From: an uncultured bacterium
GTDB taxonomy: Bacteria > Bacillota > Clostridia > Oscillospirales > Oscillospiraceae
Length of the DNA: 64,000 nucleotides
Assembly: GCA_946056135.1 (NCBI GenBank)
Contig: CAMGIN010000003.1
Location: forward strand, 1 to 64,000
Direction of reading: 5' to 3'
Shown here: in pieces, positions 14,365-22,269 of the stretch
How positions within the stretch are numbered: position 1 is the stretch's first letter
Layout of the letters: the number at the start of each line of letters is the position of its first letter
Program-made: the position numbers and the translations under genes
The notes under the pieces: model-generated
Database searches by the model: none
The model's input: only the letters and a program-made list of their open reading frames with translations
Told to the model about the DNA's origin: nothing

Positions 14365-15459
14365 ATGACCCGAAAAGCAAATAAGATTCAACCCCATAAA
14401 CTGCTGGCAGAATGCTGGAGCAAGTACAGCTATATTTTTGTATTTGTCCTCATTCTGATCGTCTACGCAATTACCATCAATGCCAACGGCAATCACTTCA
14501 ATCCGGGTCATATCTCCGGTATCCTTTCCAGCCAGAATACGGTCATTGTAGGTACCATGGCCATCGGCATGGCAATGATTATTATCACCGGCCAGATTGA
14601 CCTATCTCTGGGATCTTCTCTGGTGCTGTGCACCGGCGTGACCATCGTCAGCTACAACGCCACTGGCGGCAACGTACTGGTGATGCTGCTGGCTGCCCTT
14701 GGTTCCGGTCTGATCTGCGGCCTTATCAACGGCGTTCTGGTTGGCTACGCGAAAATGCCCGCTTTCATCGTAACCCTTGGCACCATGCTGATTTACCGCT
14801 CCCTGACCTTGAGCGTGGTGCGGGAAATGGACCCGGCACTTACAGGATCTTCCTCCAGTCAGTTCTCCATGATCAGTGATATGCCAAGCTATGAATTTCT
14901 GCGAATGCGGTTCGGCACCGGCAGTCTGCGGTTGGGCAGCATCCAGATACCCTATATCTCCTTCCTGTTTGTGGCCATAACCCTGTTCTTTATTTTCCTG
15001 ATGTCCAACACCAAATATGGCAAGAGCGTTTATGCGGTCGGCAGCAACGCGAAAACCGCACGGCTTACCGGTATCAACGTCGAGGGTGTGAAGGTTTCTG
15101 TTTTTGCCGTTACCGGGTTGCTGGTAGGAGTTGCAAGTTTCATCCAGGCATGCAAAATCGGCAACGTCACCCCCGCATCCTCCGGCACCTCTTATGAAAT
15201 GTACGCCATTGCTGCAGTTGTGCTGGGCGGTGTGAGTATGGCCGGCGGCCGGGGCAAAATCCTGGGGGTGTTCTTTGGCGCCCTGTCCTATACAACCATT
15301 AACTTTATCATTGTCAGCATTCCCGCCCTCAGCCCGGATATCCAGAATACCTTCCAGGGCCTGGTGCTGATTGTGGTCATTCTGGTTCAGACTGCCGGTC
15401 CGGTCATCAAGGAAAAAATCATCAGCCTCCGCCAGAGGGCGAAGGCTCCCAAGCAGTAA
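14365..15459 (+). CDS. Sugar ABC transporter permease
   Basis: 364 residues with about ten membrane segments, of the branched-chain amino acid/ribose permease family (BPD_transp_2). Family signals: GTMAIGMAMIIITGQIDLSLGS and YAVGSNAKTARLTGINVEGVK. The start follows the ATPase stop by one base. A stretch of about 70 residues before the last membrane segments (AAVVLGGVSMAGGRGKILGV) matches the usual permease core. It works as a dimer with the ATPase at 12858-14363. Confidence 0.92.
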   Translation: MTRKANKIQPHKLLAECWSKYSYIFVFVLILIVYAITINANGNHFNPGHISGILSSQNTVIVGTMAIGMAMIIITGQIDLSLGSSLVLCTGVTIVSYNATGGNVLVMLLAALGSGLICGLINGVLVGYAKMPAFIVTLGTMLIYRSLTLSVVREMDPALTGSSSSQFSMISDMPSYEFLRMRFGTGSLRLGSIQIPYISFLFVAITLFFIFLMSNTKYGKSVYAVGSNAKTARLTGINVEGVKVSVFAVTGLLVGVASFIQACKIGNVTPASSGTSYEMYAIAAVVLGGVSMAGGRGKILGVFFGALSYTTINFIIVSIPALSPDIQNTFQGLVLIVVILVQTAGPVIKEKIISLRQRAKAPKQ

Positions 15460-15475
15460 CGAAGGAGGAACGAAT

Positions 15476-16513
15476 ATGAGCATCAAAGTTGGTATTATTG
15501 GCTGCGGAAAAATTGCCCAGGTTCGCCACATTCCCGAATATATGGCAAATCCCCATACGGAAATTGCCGGATTTTACGATATTAATCTGGCCAGGGCGGA
15601 GGAACTGGCGAAAACCTACGGCGGCAAGGCCTACCCAACCTATGAGTCGCTGCTGGCTGACCCTGCCATCGATGCCGTCAGTGTCTGTGCCGCCAACCAT
15701 GTTCACGCCGAAATCTCCATCGCCGCTTTGAAAGCAGGCAAGCACGTGCTGTGCGAGAAGCCTATGGCTATTTCTTTGGAAGAATGCGAGGCAATGGTCG
15801 CCGCGGCCAAAGAATCCGGCAAGTATCTGATGATCGGCCAGAACCAGCGCTTGGCCAAAGCCCACGCCAAGGCCAAGGAACTGATCGAGCAGGGGGCTAT
15901 CGGCAAGGTGCTGACCTTCCGCACCACCTTCGGTCACGGCGGTCCCGAAACCTGGAGCATTGACCCCGGTAAAAACGTATGGTTCTTTGACAAAACCAAG
16001 GCAGCCATGGGCGCAATGGCTGACCTGGGCATCCACAAGACGGACATGATTCAGTATGTGCTTGGCAGCAAAATCGTCAGAACCCAGGCCATGCTGACCA
16101 CGCTGGACAAGCGGGATGCCACCGGAAATCTCATCGGCGTAGACGACAACGCCATCTGCATTTACCAGATGGAAAATGGCGCCATCGGTACCATGACTGC
16201 CAGCTGGACCTACTACGCCGCCGAGGACAACACCACCGTTATCTATGGCACCAAGGGCGAACTGCGGCTGTATGACGACCCCAGATACTCCGTCCAGCAG
16301 ATCAATTCCGACGGTACCCGTATCGATTACCAGATCGACCAGATTCAGACCAACGACAACCAGACTGCTTCCGGTGTCATCGACCTATTCGTAAAGTCAC
16401 TGGTAGAGAATACGCCGCCTGAAATCTCCGGTGAGAACGTGCTGCACGCCATGAAGGCCGTCTTCGCCAGCATCGAGTCCTCTGCAAAGGGCTGTGCTGT
16501 GGATGTGAAATAA
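15476..16513 (+). CDS. Gfo/Idh/MocA-family NAD(P)-dependent oxidoreductase
   Basis: 345 residues. N-terminal Rossmann fold (VGIIGCGKIAQVRHIPEY), then the catalytic EKP motif (HVLCEKPMA) at about residues 93-101 and a GFO-type C-terminal alpha/beta domain with DLGIHKTDM supplying the likely catalytic His. GAAGGAGG precedes the start. It sits between the importer and a sugar isomerase; such pairs oxidise and rearrange sugars, polyols or 3-keto-glycosides. The substrate is inferred only as the imported compound or a derivative. Confidence 0.9.
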   Translation: MSIKVGIIGCGKIAQVRHIPEYMANPHTEIAGFYDINLARAEELAKTYGGKAYPTYESLLADPAIDAVSVCAANHVHAEISIAALKAGKHVLCEKPMAISLEECEAMVAAAKESGKYLMIGQNQRLAKAHAKAKELIEQGAIGKVLTFRTTFGHGGPETWSIDPGKNVWFFDKTKAAMGAMADLGIHKTDMIQYVLGSKIVRTQAMLTTLDKRDATGNLIGVDDNAICIYQMENGAIGTMTASWTYYAAEDNTTVIYGTKGELRLYDDPRYSVQQINSDGTRIDYQIDQIQTNDNQTASGVIDLFVKSLVENTPPEISGENVLHAMKAVFASIESSAKGCAVDVK

Positions 16514-16525
16514 GGAGGAAGTAGC

Positions 16526-17440
16526 ATGAAACTGGGTCTGGTATCCGCCATTCTGGATGGCTGGAGTTTTGAAGAAATGATTGATACCGTGTCGGAAATG
16601 GGCTTTTCCTGCGTGGAAGTGGCCTGCTGGCCCCAGGGCAAAGCAGAGCGCCGCTATGCCGGTGTGAGCCATATTGACGTTGCGGAGTTGGACGACGAAA
16701 AGGCCGCTTATATTCTGGACTACTGTCACAAAAAGCAGGTAGAGATTTCCTCGCTGGCCTTCTATCCCAACACAATGGACGGCGATTTGGAAAAGCGCGC
16801 CCACAATATTGCCCATTTGAAAAAGGTAATTGCGGCCTCTGCGAAGCTGCGAGTCAATCTGGTTACGACCTTTATCGGCCGAGATCAGACCAAATCCGTA
16901 GAGGAAAACATCGAGCTGTTCCGGGAGATCTGGCCGGATATCATCGGCTATGCTGCCAGCTTGGGCGTGAAGGTTGCCATTGAGAACTGTCCCATGCTCT
17001 TTGGCCGGGATCAATGGCCCGGCGGTCAGAATCTGATGACCACTCCTGCCATCTGGCGGAAGCTTTTTGCGATTATCGATTCCCCTTATTTCGGTATCAA
17101 CTACGATCCCAGCCACTTTATCTGGCAGCAAATGGATTATGTAAAACCTCTGTACGAATTCCGGGATAAAATTTTCCATGTACACTTCAAGGATATCAAG
17201 CTCTTCCCCGACAAGCTCGATGATTGCGGCATTATGGCCTACCCCCTGGATTACATGTCCCCCAAGCTTCCCGGCTACGGCGACGTGAATTGGGGCCGAT
17301 ATGTCTCTGCTCTGACAGATATCGGCTTTGACGGCTATGCCTGCATTGAGGTGGAGGACAAGGCCTTCGAGAGCAGCCGCGAGCGAATTCTGGACAGCAT
17401 CCGCATTTCCAAGCGCTACATGGACCAGTTTGTCATCTGA
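16526..17440 (+). CDS. Sugar phosphate isomerase/epimerase-family TIM-barrel protein
   Basis: 304 residues of the xylose isomerase-like/AP endonuclease 2 family. The expected metal ligands are visible in order: Glu in VAIENCP, Asp and His in NYDPSHFIW, His in IFHVHFKD, and Glu in YACIEVEDKAF. The start has AAGGAGG 8 nt upstream and follows the dehydrogenase by 12 nt. It is the last gene of the ABC operon. Related proteins isomerise or epimerise keto sugars or process inositol intermediates; the exact reaction is unknown. Confidence 0.9.
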   Translation: MKLGLVSAILDGWSFEEMIDTVSEMGFSCVEVACWPQGKAERRYAGVSHIDVAELDDEKAAYILDYCHKKQVEISSLAFYPNTMDGDLEKRAHNIAHLKKVIAASAKLRVNLVTTFIGRDQTKSVEENIELFREIWPDIIGYAASLGVKVAIENCPMLFGRDQWPGGQNLMTTPAIWRKLFAIIDSPYFGINYDPSHFIWQQMDYVKPLYEFRDKIFHVHFKDIKLFPDKLDDCGIMAYPLDYMSPKLPGYGDVNWGRYVSALTDIGFDGYACIEVEDKAFESSRERILDSIRISKRYMDQFVI

Positions 17441-17883
17441 TACTGTTTCCTGGTAAAAAGGTTTCAATTTATCAGGAAATCACCGCCTTACGGTGTTGCC
17501 GAATATATTGATTTGGGGGATAGAAAATCACATATTCCCGTCTCATAGAATTCTCTCATGAAAATGAGTAATCAGGATCGATAAACATTTTAAAAGAGAA
17601 TCAGTATGACAGCATCGGTAGATACAAGTTGCGAAATTAAACCCCTCATAGGAGCCGCTCCTTCCCGCGGATTTCTATGGGGGGCATAGATTTTATCGGC
17701 ACAATCGCCAGCTATGGGGGTCAGCGCTATCGCCTATGATGCACCAGCTGTTTATCACTTTCTAAGGAGAGAAAATCTAGTTTCATCGCCACAGTTTTGG
17801 TTGAAGCGTCAGATACAGCCAAAATGGCAACGCTCCCCGTTTCATAGAAAGTCCATGGAACGGGGAGCGTATACGAAACCGGT
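17441..17883. other. Gene-free stretch with hairpins
   Basis: No supported gene. At 17831-17868, CGCTCCCCGTT pairs with AACGGGGAGCG around a 17-nt loop, just beyond the psuG stop on the minus strand and probably its transcript end. A small stem ACCG-CCTT-ACGGT lies near 17482, shortly after the isomerase stop. The remainder is AT-rich with no recognised pattern. Confidence 0.5.
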
Positions 17884-18804
17884 TTACAGCTTGCTGTAAA
17901 CCACAGCGGTCTGGGCCGCAATCCTGGCATTGTTGTACACCAGCCGGATATTGGAGGCCAGGCTGTCGCCGCCGGTGAGCTCAGAAACCCTCGCCAACAG
18001 GAAGGGGGTGGTTTCCTTTCCGTGGATGCCCTTTGCCTTGCACTCGGCAATGGCCTGGTCAATGGCGGCGTTGATCACATCCAGAGGCATGGCGTATTTC
18101 TCGGGGATGGGGTTGGTAACCAGCATGCCGCCCTTCAGGCCCATGTCCTGGCTGGCCTTGAATGCCGCAGCCAGCTCCTCAGGGCTGTCCACACGATAGT
18201 CCACGCCGAAGCCGGACTGGCGGGTGTAGAAAGCGGGCAGTTCCTCGGTGCCGTAGCCGATGACCGGCACGCCCTTGGTCTCCAGATACTCCAGAGTCAG
18301 GCCCAGATCCAGAATGGACTTGGCTCCGGCGCAGACCACCATAACAGGCGTCTGGCCCAGTTCCTCCAAATCGGCGGAGATGTCCATGGTGACTTCCGCC
18401 CCCCGGTGCACGCCGCCGATACCGCCGGTGGCGAAGATCTTGATGCCCGCCATGTGGGCGATAATCATGGTAGTCGTAACGGTGGTAGCGCCGTCCTCTC
18501 CCCGGGCGCAGAGCATGGCCAGGTCCCGGCGGGAAGCCTTGTGGATGGCGGTGCCCTTCTTGCCAAAGTACTCGATCTCTTCCGCAGTGAGACCGGCCTT
18601 CAGGCGTCCGCCGATGATGGCGATAGTGGCAGGCACCGCGCCGTTCTCCCGGATGATCCGCTCCACGTTCAGGGCCGTCTCCACATTCTGGGGATAGGGC
18701 ATACCGTGGGAAATAATGGTGGATTCCAGCGCCACAACGGGCTTGCCCTCCGCAATGGCGGCGGCAACTTCAGGGTTGATGTCCAGATACTTGTTCATAT
18801 GCAT
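17884..18804 (-). CDS. psuG: Pseudouridine-5'-phosphate glycosidase
   Basis: 306 residues, the family's full length. It cleaves pseudouridine 5'-phosphate to uracil and ribose 5-phosphate (reversible; Mn-dependent). Signature segments: PVVALESTIISHGMPYPQN, IAIIGGRLKAGLT, ATGGIGGVHRGAE, CAGAKSILDLGLTLEYLET and NPIPEKYAMP. It is encoded 20 nt after the PfkB kinase gene on the same strand; kinase then glycosidase is the complete pathway for salvaging pseudouridine from degraded tRNA and rRNA. An internal ATG at 18798 is an alternative start. Confidence 0.95.
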   Translation of the reverse strand: MHMNKYLDINPEVAAAIAEGKPVVALESTIISHGMPYPQNVETALNVERIIRENGAVPATIAIIGGRLKAGLTAEEIEYFGKKGTAIHKASRRDLAMLCARGEDGATTVTTTMIIAHMAGIKIFATGGIGGVHRGAEVTMDISADLEELGQTPVMVVCAGAKSILDLGLTLEYLETKGVPVIGYGTEELPAFYTRQSGFGVDYRVDSPEELAAAFKASQDMGLKGGMLVTNPIPEKYAMPLDVINAAIDQAIAECKAKGIHGKETTPFLLARVSELTGGDSLASNIRLVYNNARIAAQTAVVYSKL

Positions 18805-18824
18805 TTGACTCCCATTCCTTTATC

Positions 18825-19916
18825 TCAATTTTGTGATTGACCGTTCATTCTTGCTTTCAGGGCTTCCGCAGACATAGCGGGGTTGATGGTTTCCGGGGCT
18901 TCCATGGCAATGGCGCCTGCGGCCAGTCCGGCTTTCGCGGTGGCTTCCAGGTCGCTGCCCTGGAGATACGCCCAGACCAGTGCCGCCATAAAAGCGTCGC
19001 CGCAGCCGGTGGTGTTCACCATATGGCTGGGAACCGCAGGCAGCCACAGCCGCTGCTCACCCATGGCGGCATAGACCCCGTCGGCTCCCAATGACAGGAA
19101 TATCCGGTGGACCCCCAGTTCCATAAGCCGGTCCGCCGCCAATACCACATCCTCCCTGGTTTCGATCTTCACCCCGGACAGCAGCTCCGCTTCCAGCCGG
19201 TTGGGTTTCAGGGTGTGGATTTGGGACAGGATGGGACGGAGCTTTTCCGCCTTGGCGGTGGACACCGGGTCCACGAACAGGGGCGCCGTACAGTTTTCCG
19301 CCAGATACCGCAGGGATTCCTCCGGAATGTTGGTATCCGCCACCACCACCTGGGCGTTCTGCAAAAGAGCCAGTTTGGAGGCCAGATAAGCAGGCGTAAT
19401 CTTCTCGCAGATGGTCATATCGGAGACTGCCAGCACCATTTCCCCGTCCGGAGCCGTCAGGTACAAGTAAGTGGAGGTGGTCCCGCCGGGGATATGCAGG
19501 GCATGACTCATATCGATGCCCAGTTCCGAGCAGGATGCGGCGGCCCGCTCTCCGTTCAGGTCGTCGCCGTAGGCTGTCAGCAGCCGCACGTCCACCCCCA
19601 TCAGGCTCAGGTTGTGGGCGATGTTCCGTCCCACGCCGCCAAGGCTCACTCGTACCTGGCCGGGATTGGAGTCTGCAGCCACCAAGGGTGCGAAAGATCT
19701 GCCGCCAATATCCACATTGACGCCGCCCACCACCACGGCATAGCTTCCGCTACGCAGGACATAGCCCTTCCCGGCGATGCAGCCCTTTTTCATCAGGTTG
19801 GAAATATGCACCGCCGCAGAGGACCGGGTGATGCCAAGCTTGTCCGCGATCTGCTGCTGAGAGATCATGGGGTTGGCTTCGATCAGCTGTAAAACCTGCC
19901 GTTCCCGCTGGGTCAT
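18825..19916 (-). CDS. psuK: PfkB-family kinase with N-terminal HTH, probable pseudouridine kinase
   Basis: 363 residues. Residues 1-55 are a winged helix-turn-helix (VLQLIEANPMISQQQIADKLG, SSAAVHISNLMKKGCI); residues 60-355 are a ribokinase-type PfkB domain (VVVGGVNVDIGG, SLGGVGRNIAHNL, and the C-terminal NTTGCGDAFMAALVWA with the anion hole and catalytic Asp). It phosphorylates pseudouridine for the next gene, psuG. The HTH suggests it also binds DNA, perhaps controlling its own operon. The substrate is inferred from linkage. Confidence 0.88.
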   Translation of the reverse strand: MTQRERQVLQLIEANPMISQQQIADKLGITRSSAAVHISNLMKKGCIAGKGYVLRSGSYAVVVGGVNVDIGGRSFAPLVAADSNPGQVRVSLGGVGRNIAHNLSLMGVDVRLLTAYGDDLNGERAAASCSELGIDMSHALHIPGGTTSTYLYLTAPDGEMVLAVSDMTICEKITPAYLASKLALLQNAQVVVADTNIPEESLRYLAENCTAPLFVDPVSTAKAEKLRPILSQIHTLKPNRLEAELLSGVKIETREDVVLAADRLMELGVHRIFLSLGADGVYAAMGEQRLWLPAVPSHMVNTTGCGDAFMAALVWAYLQGSDLEATAKAGLAAGAIAMEAPETINPAMSAEALKARMNGQSQN

Positions 19917-19952
19917 AGATTGTCCCTCCGGTCTGTATCTAAATATATGTTT

Positions 19953-19981
19953 ATTATATAAGCTTTAGCTGTGTTCGTCAA
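19953..19981 (-). promoter_or_regulatory. Promoter of psuK-psuG
   Basis: On the minus strand: TTGACG (19976-19981), 17-nt spacer, TATAAT (19953-19958). Close to consensus. Confidence 0.8.
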
Positions 19982-19994
19982 TAGGAAAATCATG

Positions 19995-20025
19995 AAAAAC
20001 GGCAGCCGAAACCGGCTGCCGTTTT
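19995..20025. terminator. Terminator of the ferritin-VIT1 gene
   Basis: AAAACGGCAGCCG (19996-20008) and CGGCTGCCGTTTT (20013-20025) form a 13-bp stem, A-rich on one flank and T-rich on the other. It lies just past the stop at 20033. Confidence 0.85.
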
Positions 20026-20032
20026 GGGAATA

Positions 20033-20914
20033 TTACAGATCGATCCCCAGGAACTTCTTTGCCAGGATGCCCACAATGAAGGACAGCACCGCCACGCTGA
20101 TGCTGATGACGGCCATTTCCAGGAATCTCCCCTTAAAGGGCTGATCCTGGGCCACAGAGGTGTAATAGGTGAACCCAGCAATGATCAGCACCACCACTGC
20201 AAGCATGCAGATCAGTGCGGGAATGTACTGGGTGGGGCCCAAAATCAGATAGGGCGCGATCAGAAGCACCACCGTGATCAGATAGGCAATACCGGTATAA
20301 GTACAGGACTTCAGCGCGTCGGTCCGGCCCTCGCTGCGGGCGGACAGGAACTCGCTGGAAGCCATGGAGAAGGTGGCGGAGATGCCCACGATCAGGCCGG
20401 ACAGAGCAATGAGCCGGTTGTTCTGCAAGGCGAACACAAAGCCCGCCAGAGAGCCGGTCAGCTCCACCAGAGCATCGTTCAGACCCAGCACCATGCTGCC
20501 CACATACTGCAGCCGCTCCTCGTCCAGCATGGCCAGCAGTGCCCGCTCATGCTCCTCCTCCTGCCGTCGGATCTGGATGCTCTCGGGCACCTCCTGCGCC
20601 AGAAGCGCGTATTCGGTCTGGGCGTTCTCCTCACCCCGTTCCATCAGCTTCACCGCGAAGGTAAAGCCAAGGGTCCTGGCCAGGGTGGTGTATTTCAGCA
20701 CCTTGGCCTTCTGGGGCTTCATTTCGATGCCGGAGTACCTCTTCCAGATCTCGTAGTGGGCTTTTTCCTCCCGGGACAGGCGAAGCAGCGTCTGCTTGTT
20801 CTCGTCCCCCTTGGCAAAGCCGGCGATCTTCTCATAGATTACGCTTTCGGTCAGCTCATTTTGCTGCATTTTACGAATAATTTCCATTGCCTGCGTGGAG
20901 ATTGTTTCCGCCAT
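20033..20914 (-). CDS. Rubrerythrin/ferritin-like domain fused to VIT1/CCC1 membrane domain
   Basis: 293 residues. Residues 1-135 are a ferritin-like four-helix domain with Glu/His pairs (LSREEKAHYEIWKRY, RRQEEEHERALLAML); residues 140-293 are a VIT1/CCC1-type membrane domain with five hydrophobic segments (GSMVLGLNDALVELTGSLAGF). This is the layout of MbfA, a membrane-bound ferritin that exports iron or manganese from the cytoplasm. Its role here, metal detoxification, is inferred. It has its own promoter and terminator. Confidence 0.9.
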   Translation of the reverse strand: MAETISTQAMEIIRKMQQNELTESVIYEKIAGFAKGDENKQTLLRLSREEKAHYEIWKRYSGIEMKPQKAKVLKYTTLARTLGFTFAVKLMERGEENAQTEYALLAQEVPESIQIRRQEEEHERALLAMLDEERLQYVGSMVLGLNDALVELTGSLAGFVFALQNNRLIALSGLIVGISATFSMASSEFLSARSEGRTDALKSCTYTGIAYLITVVLLIAPYLILGPTQYIPALICMLAVVVLIIAGFTYYTSVAQDQPFKGRFLEMAVISISVAVLSFIVGILAKKFLGIDL

Positions 20915-20946
20915 GATCGGTCACTCCTTTGTATTTTGTCTCTCCC

Positions 20947-20974
20947 ATTATATTCCTTTCCCAGAAAAAAGCAA
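20947..20974 (-). promoter_or_regulatory. Promoter of the ferritin-VIT1 gene
   Basis: On the minus strand: TTGCTT (20969-20974), 16-nt spacer, TATAAT (20947-20952). Confidence 0.6.
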
Positions 20975-21009
20975 GGTTTATCTGTAGGAAATTCCGGTAA
21001 ATCAGAAAG

Positions 21010-21936
21010 CTATTGGGCCAGCCCAAGGGCGGCAGTCACCAAAATCCCCAGATTGTCCCGGTAAATTTCGTCGAACTGGGTGATTGGCAGCGGGTTCTCC
21101 CCTTCCCCGGCTTCGATGGTGTAGCCAGGGCGGCGGAAGGTCTGAATGAACCAGTCCTTGTAGCCTGCAAAGCTGGATTCGTAAGGGGTGTCCGCCAGGG
21201 TGTAGCCGCTGAGCCGGGCAAATTCCTCCCCCAGCTCCCGGGCCCCGGGGACCTGATAGTCCTGGAACTGCCAATAGATCACCTTGCCCTGGGTGTGATA
21301 GGCCAGTACCAGAGTGGGGTCGATCTGCTCGGTGTATTTTGCCAGAGCGATAGACTCTCGCTGGTTTAATGGCGCACGGCCTACATAATCCCTGGGGCCG
21401 GGCTTGGTATAGCCCTGGGCAAACTTGATCTCCCTGGCCCGGAGCCACCCGGCGGGGTATTGCAGGTTCAGGTCCACCCCCAGCAGATTGGCCTTCCAGC
21501 CGTCTGGAAAAGGGATGTTGGGATAATTGTCCCCCAGACGGCGGGCAGTCTCGTATTCCAGGGTTCCGGTCTCAATGGCTCCGGTGACCAGATCCACCCC
21601 GTCGGGATTCACCAGGGGGACGGTATAGATGGTGGCCGCTTTTACAATATTTTGGGCGTCCACGCCATAGAGCTTCCCGCCGCTTTGCACCGCCTGGGCC
21701 AGATCCTCCATGAATTTCAGCAGTACCGGGCAGGTGATCCACTCGTTGGCGTGGTGGGCGGCCGTGTACAGTACCTTTCGGTCCCCCTCGCCGATGGTCA
21801 GAGTCTGCACCGGGCGGCCAAAGGCAGTTGTCGTCAGCACTTCGGTTTGTAACATGGGATAGGCTGTAATCAGCTTCTGAATGGTCTCCTCGCACAGGGC
21901 GGAAGTCATGGGTATGTCGGTTCGCACGATAGCCAC
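21010..21936 (-). CDS. M14-family zinc carboxypeptidase
   Basis: 308 residues from GTG 21936, chosen because GGAGG lies 7 nt upstream; the frame stays open to 21996. Zinc ligands: the HxxE pair in AAHHANEWI and a later His in VLAYHTQGK; the catalytic Glu is in YTIEAGEGE. It resembles gamma-D-glutamyl-L-diamino acid endopeptidase catalytic domains, but without LysM repeats and without an evident signal peptide, so it may act on peptidoglycan-derived peptides in the cytoplasm. The substrate is inferred. Confidence 0.88.
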   Translation of the reverse strand: MAIVRTDIPMTSALCEETIQKLITAYPMLQTEVLTTTAFGRPVQTLTIGEGDRKVLYTAAHHANEWITCPVLLKFMEDLAQAVQSGGKLYGVDAQNIVKAATIYTVPLVNPDGVDLVTGAIETGTLEYETARRLGDNYPNIPFPDGWKANLLGVDLNLQYPAGWLRAREIKFAQGYTKPGPRDYVGRAPLNQRESIALAKYTEQIDPTLVLAYHTQGKVIYWQFQDYQVPGARELGEEFARLSGYTLADTPYESSFAGYKDWFIQTFRRPGYTIEAGEGENPLPITQFDEIYRDNLGILVTAALGLAQ

Positions 21937-21989
21937 AAAATCACCTCCGGTTATGGTATGCCCATGCCAGAGAAAATGTGTTACACCTC

Positions 21990-22035
21990 TTGACATTCTG
22001 TTTCTCTGGCAGTATGATTGGTATAACTAATCATA
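21990..22035 (+). promoter_or_regulatory. Promoter and palindromic operator of the abrB-glycosyltransferase pair
   Basis: TTGACA (21990-21995), 17-nt spacer, TATGAT (22013-22018). The -10 box is the left arm of an imperfect palindrome, TATGATT ... AATCATA (22013-22035), well placed for self-repression by the AbrB protein encoded next. Confidence 0.75.
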
Positions 22036-22055
22036 CTTCCAGAGGAGGCGCTATC

Positions 22056-22268
22056 ATGAAATTTCCAAAAGGGAAGCATGCCTGGATGGTGAAAATCGGC
22101 GAGAAGGGGCAATTCGTGATTCCCAAAGAGGCGCGGGATCTGTTCGATTTGCAGCCGGGTCAGACCATTCTGGTGCTTGCCGACGATGAAAAGGGCCTTG
22201 CCATTCCGCCCAAGGATGTCAGCGAGAAGCTGTTCGCGCAAATCTTCCAGGAATCCGAGGAGGAATAG
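22056..22268 (+). CDS. AbrB/MazE/SpoVT-family DNA-binding protein
   Basis: 70 residues. A swapped-hairpin AbrB fold: WMVKIGEKGQFVIPKEARDLF then DLQPGQTILVLADDEKGLAI. The start at 22056 has GAGGAGG 8 nt upstream; the longer open frame overlaps the promoter. Such proteins bind DNA as dimers and often repress their own promoter. It ends one base before the glycosyltransferase start. There is no toxin-like partner, so an antitoxin role is unlikely. Confidence 0.9.
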   Translation: MKFPKGKHAWMVKIGEKGQFVIPKEARDLFDLQPGQTILVLADDEKGLAIPPKDVSEKLFAQIFQESEEE

Positions 22269-22269
22269 C

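Noticed and set aside
17727-18062. Minus-strand frame of 111 codons overlapping the psuG end
   Set aside because: It overlaps psuG in another frame and no family was recognised for the non-overlapping part.
22056-22268. AbrB-like protein as antitoxin of a toxin-antitoxin pair
   Set aside because: The downstream gene is a 392-residue glycosyltransferase, not a MazF/PIN-type toxin.
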